A stretch of 21,782 bases of DNA from Oribacterium sp. (lineage in GTDB: Bacteria; Bacillota_A; Clostridia; Lachnospirales; Lachnospiraceae), in the NCBI GenBank assembly GCA_017940955.1, contig JAGAXP010000215.1, positions 1-21,782 of the forward strand, in the 5' to 3' direction. The notes beneath the pieces are model-generated. The model saw only the letters and a program-made list of their open reading frames with translations, searched no databases and was not told where the DNA came from. A program made the translations under genes and the position numbers. Of the stretch, positions 21,222 through 21,782 are shown piece by piece. Position 1 is the first letter of the stretch; every line of letters begins with the position of its first letter.

Positions 21222-21635
21222 CTATCTGAGCTGCTCAACCTCATAAGCTGAGATATCTTCCAAAGTGTATACATCTCCGTCATCAGCCATGATGTATCGT
21301 CCATTACCCATCTCAAAATAAGTAAAAGTAATTCCGCTGACATTAAAGAACTGTAGGTTATTTGCTCCTGCCATCTGTCCCGGTGTCACGGTATATGTAC
21401 CATAAAATCTTTCATATCCATCCATGATATAAGCAATATCCTGATAGCCATTATCATACAGGGCAACTACAAGTTCATTTCCATAATTATCTTTTCCATA
21501 TACTCCGGCAACATACTGTGACTGGTTAACATAATAAGCCGGTACCTCATCTGCGAGTGCTGTACATGTTGTTCCCAGGAAAATAATTCCAAGTCCTAAA
21601 CCAACTGATGTAAGTAATGAGAGTAATCTTTTCAT
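21222..21635 (-). CDS. Small secreted protein of unknown function
   Basis: 137 aa from the second of two nearby ATGs. GGAGG lies 9 nt before 21635 but only 3 nt before the first ATG at 21641, so the second is preferred. A classic signal peptide is visible: KRLLSLL, a Gly/Leu/Ile core, then a TALA-type signal peptidase I site before DEVPAYY. The mature part (about 107 aa) is acidic and rich in Tyr, Gly and Asn, with alternating hydrophobic residues suggesting beta structure (ELVVALYDNGYQDIAYIMDGY, GITFTYFEMGNGRYIMADD). No Cys in the mature part, no lipobox, no LPxTG and no recognisable domain. Its promoter is not evident. The convergent-side boundary is copy B of the palindromic repeat, with no classical terminator. 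Confidence 0.75.
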   Translation of the reverse strand: MKRLLSLLTSVGLGLGIIFLGTTCTALADEVPAYYVNQSQYVAGVYGKDNYGNELVVALYDNGYQDIAYIMDGYERFYGTYTVTPGQMAGANNLQFFNVSGITFTYFEMGNGRYIMADDGDVYTLEDISAYEVEQLR

Positions 21636-21653
21636 ATTCATTTTCCTCCTATA

Positions 21654-21782
21654 ATGTATTTGTGGTGGTTAGATACCTCTCCGCCAGAAAGGACTAACCG
21701 TTCCGTTGCTAAAGCTGTTAGAATAGGTGGGCATTGGTATGACGACAGTTTCCTTGGACCTATAAGCGTCCGTCAGAAAGCC
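21654..21782. other. Unassigned, GC-balanced edge segment open in several frames
   Basis: From 21654 to the window end there is an uninterrupted plus frame starting ATG (MYLWWLDTSPPERTNR...) without a ribosome-binding site. A minus frame enters from the edge and ends at a TAA near 21671 (...SNGTVSPFWRRGI). The segment contains short inverted repeats: GGTTAG (21667-21672) with CTAACC (21694-21699), and TGACG with CGTCA near 21739-21776. It could be the end of a gene or mobile element beyond the window, or a structured RNA. I cannot decide. Confidence 0.2.

Noticed and set aside
1..21782. CRISPR array, prophage, toxin-antitoxin, defence island or secondary-metabolite cluster
   Set aside because: No regularly spaced repeats, phage or transposase genes, paired small toxin genes or biosynthetic enzymes were seen; the coding content is conserved housekeeping.

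Overview
The window looks like a stretch of chromosomal core genome from a low-to-mid GC, anaerobic Firmicute, most likely a Lachnospiraceae-type clostridium (Butyrivibrio/Roseburia relatives). The basis is gene content and order: Rex redox repressor, GerW-type sporulation protein, Asp23-FakA pair, zinc-ribbon L28, RqcH, and a yicC...gmk-rpoZ-rimO-pgsA cluster, all with strong GGAGG ribosome-binding sites. No rRNA, tRNA, CRISPR array, transposase or prophage gene was seen. Nearly all genes are on the minus strand; only the first gene and rqcH are on the plus strand.

Layout from left to right. (1) 172-2760: a stand-alone RelA/SpoT-type alarmone synthetase (+) converges on a PAS-PAS-GGDEF diguanylate cyclase (-). 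Their stop codons abut inside the loop of a shared bidirectional terminator. (2) 3030-7017 (-): recG, rsmD, coaD and a coiled-coil protein, with a terminator at 2916-2953 and a probable internal promoter before coaD. (3) 7210-9373 (-): asp23 and fakA, with an extended -10 promoter and a terminator. (4) 9620-9838 (-): rpmB as its own transcription unit. (5) 10063-14700 (-): gmk, rpoZ, rimO, pgsA, an unknown 89-aa protein, a DUF2953 membrane protein and gerW/ytfJ, tightly packed, with an extended -10 promoter before gmk. (6) yicC (-) and rqcH (+), divergent from overlapping promoters. (7) yebC (-), convergent with rqcH through a shared hairpin terminator. (8) rex-acpS-nnrD (-), driven by a perfect consensus promoter carrying two Rex-like operators. 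(9) A small secreted protein at the right edge.

Functionally the window mixes translation and its quality control (rpmB, rimO, rsmD, rqcH), transcription (rpoZ, yebC, rex), nucleotide and cofactor metabolism (gmk, coaD, nnrD), lipid synthesis (acpS, fakA, pgsA) and second-messenger signalling (RelA-like, GGDEF).

The most interesting non-coding signals are: (a) two copies of a structured leader motif, with a covarying outer stem, placed 34 nt before the start codons of fakA and gmk, and a possible shorter relative before rpmB; (b) a family of long palindromic repeats with a CCGTCCCC core in three intergenic gaps; (c) the stop-in-loop terminator; (d) the Rex autoregulatory region. I did not find a new defence or biosynthetic system; the coding content is mostly conserved housekeeping.
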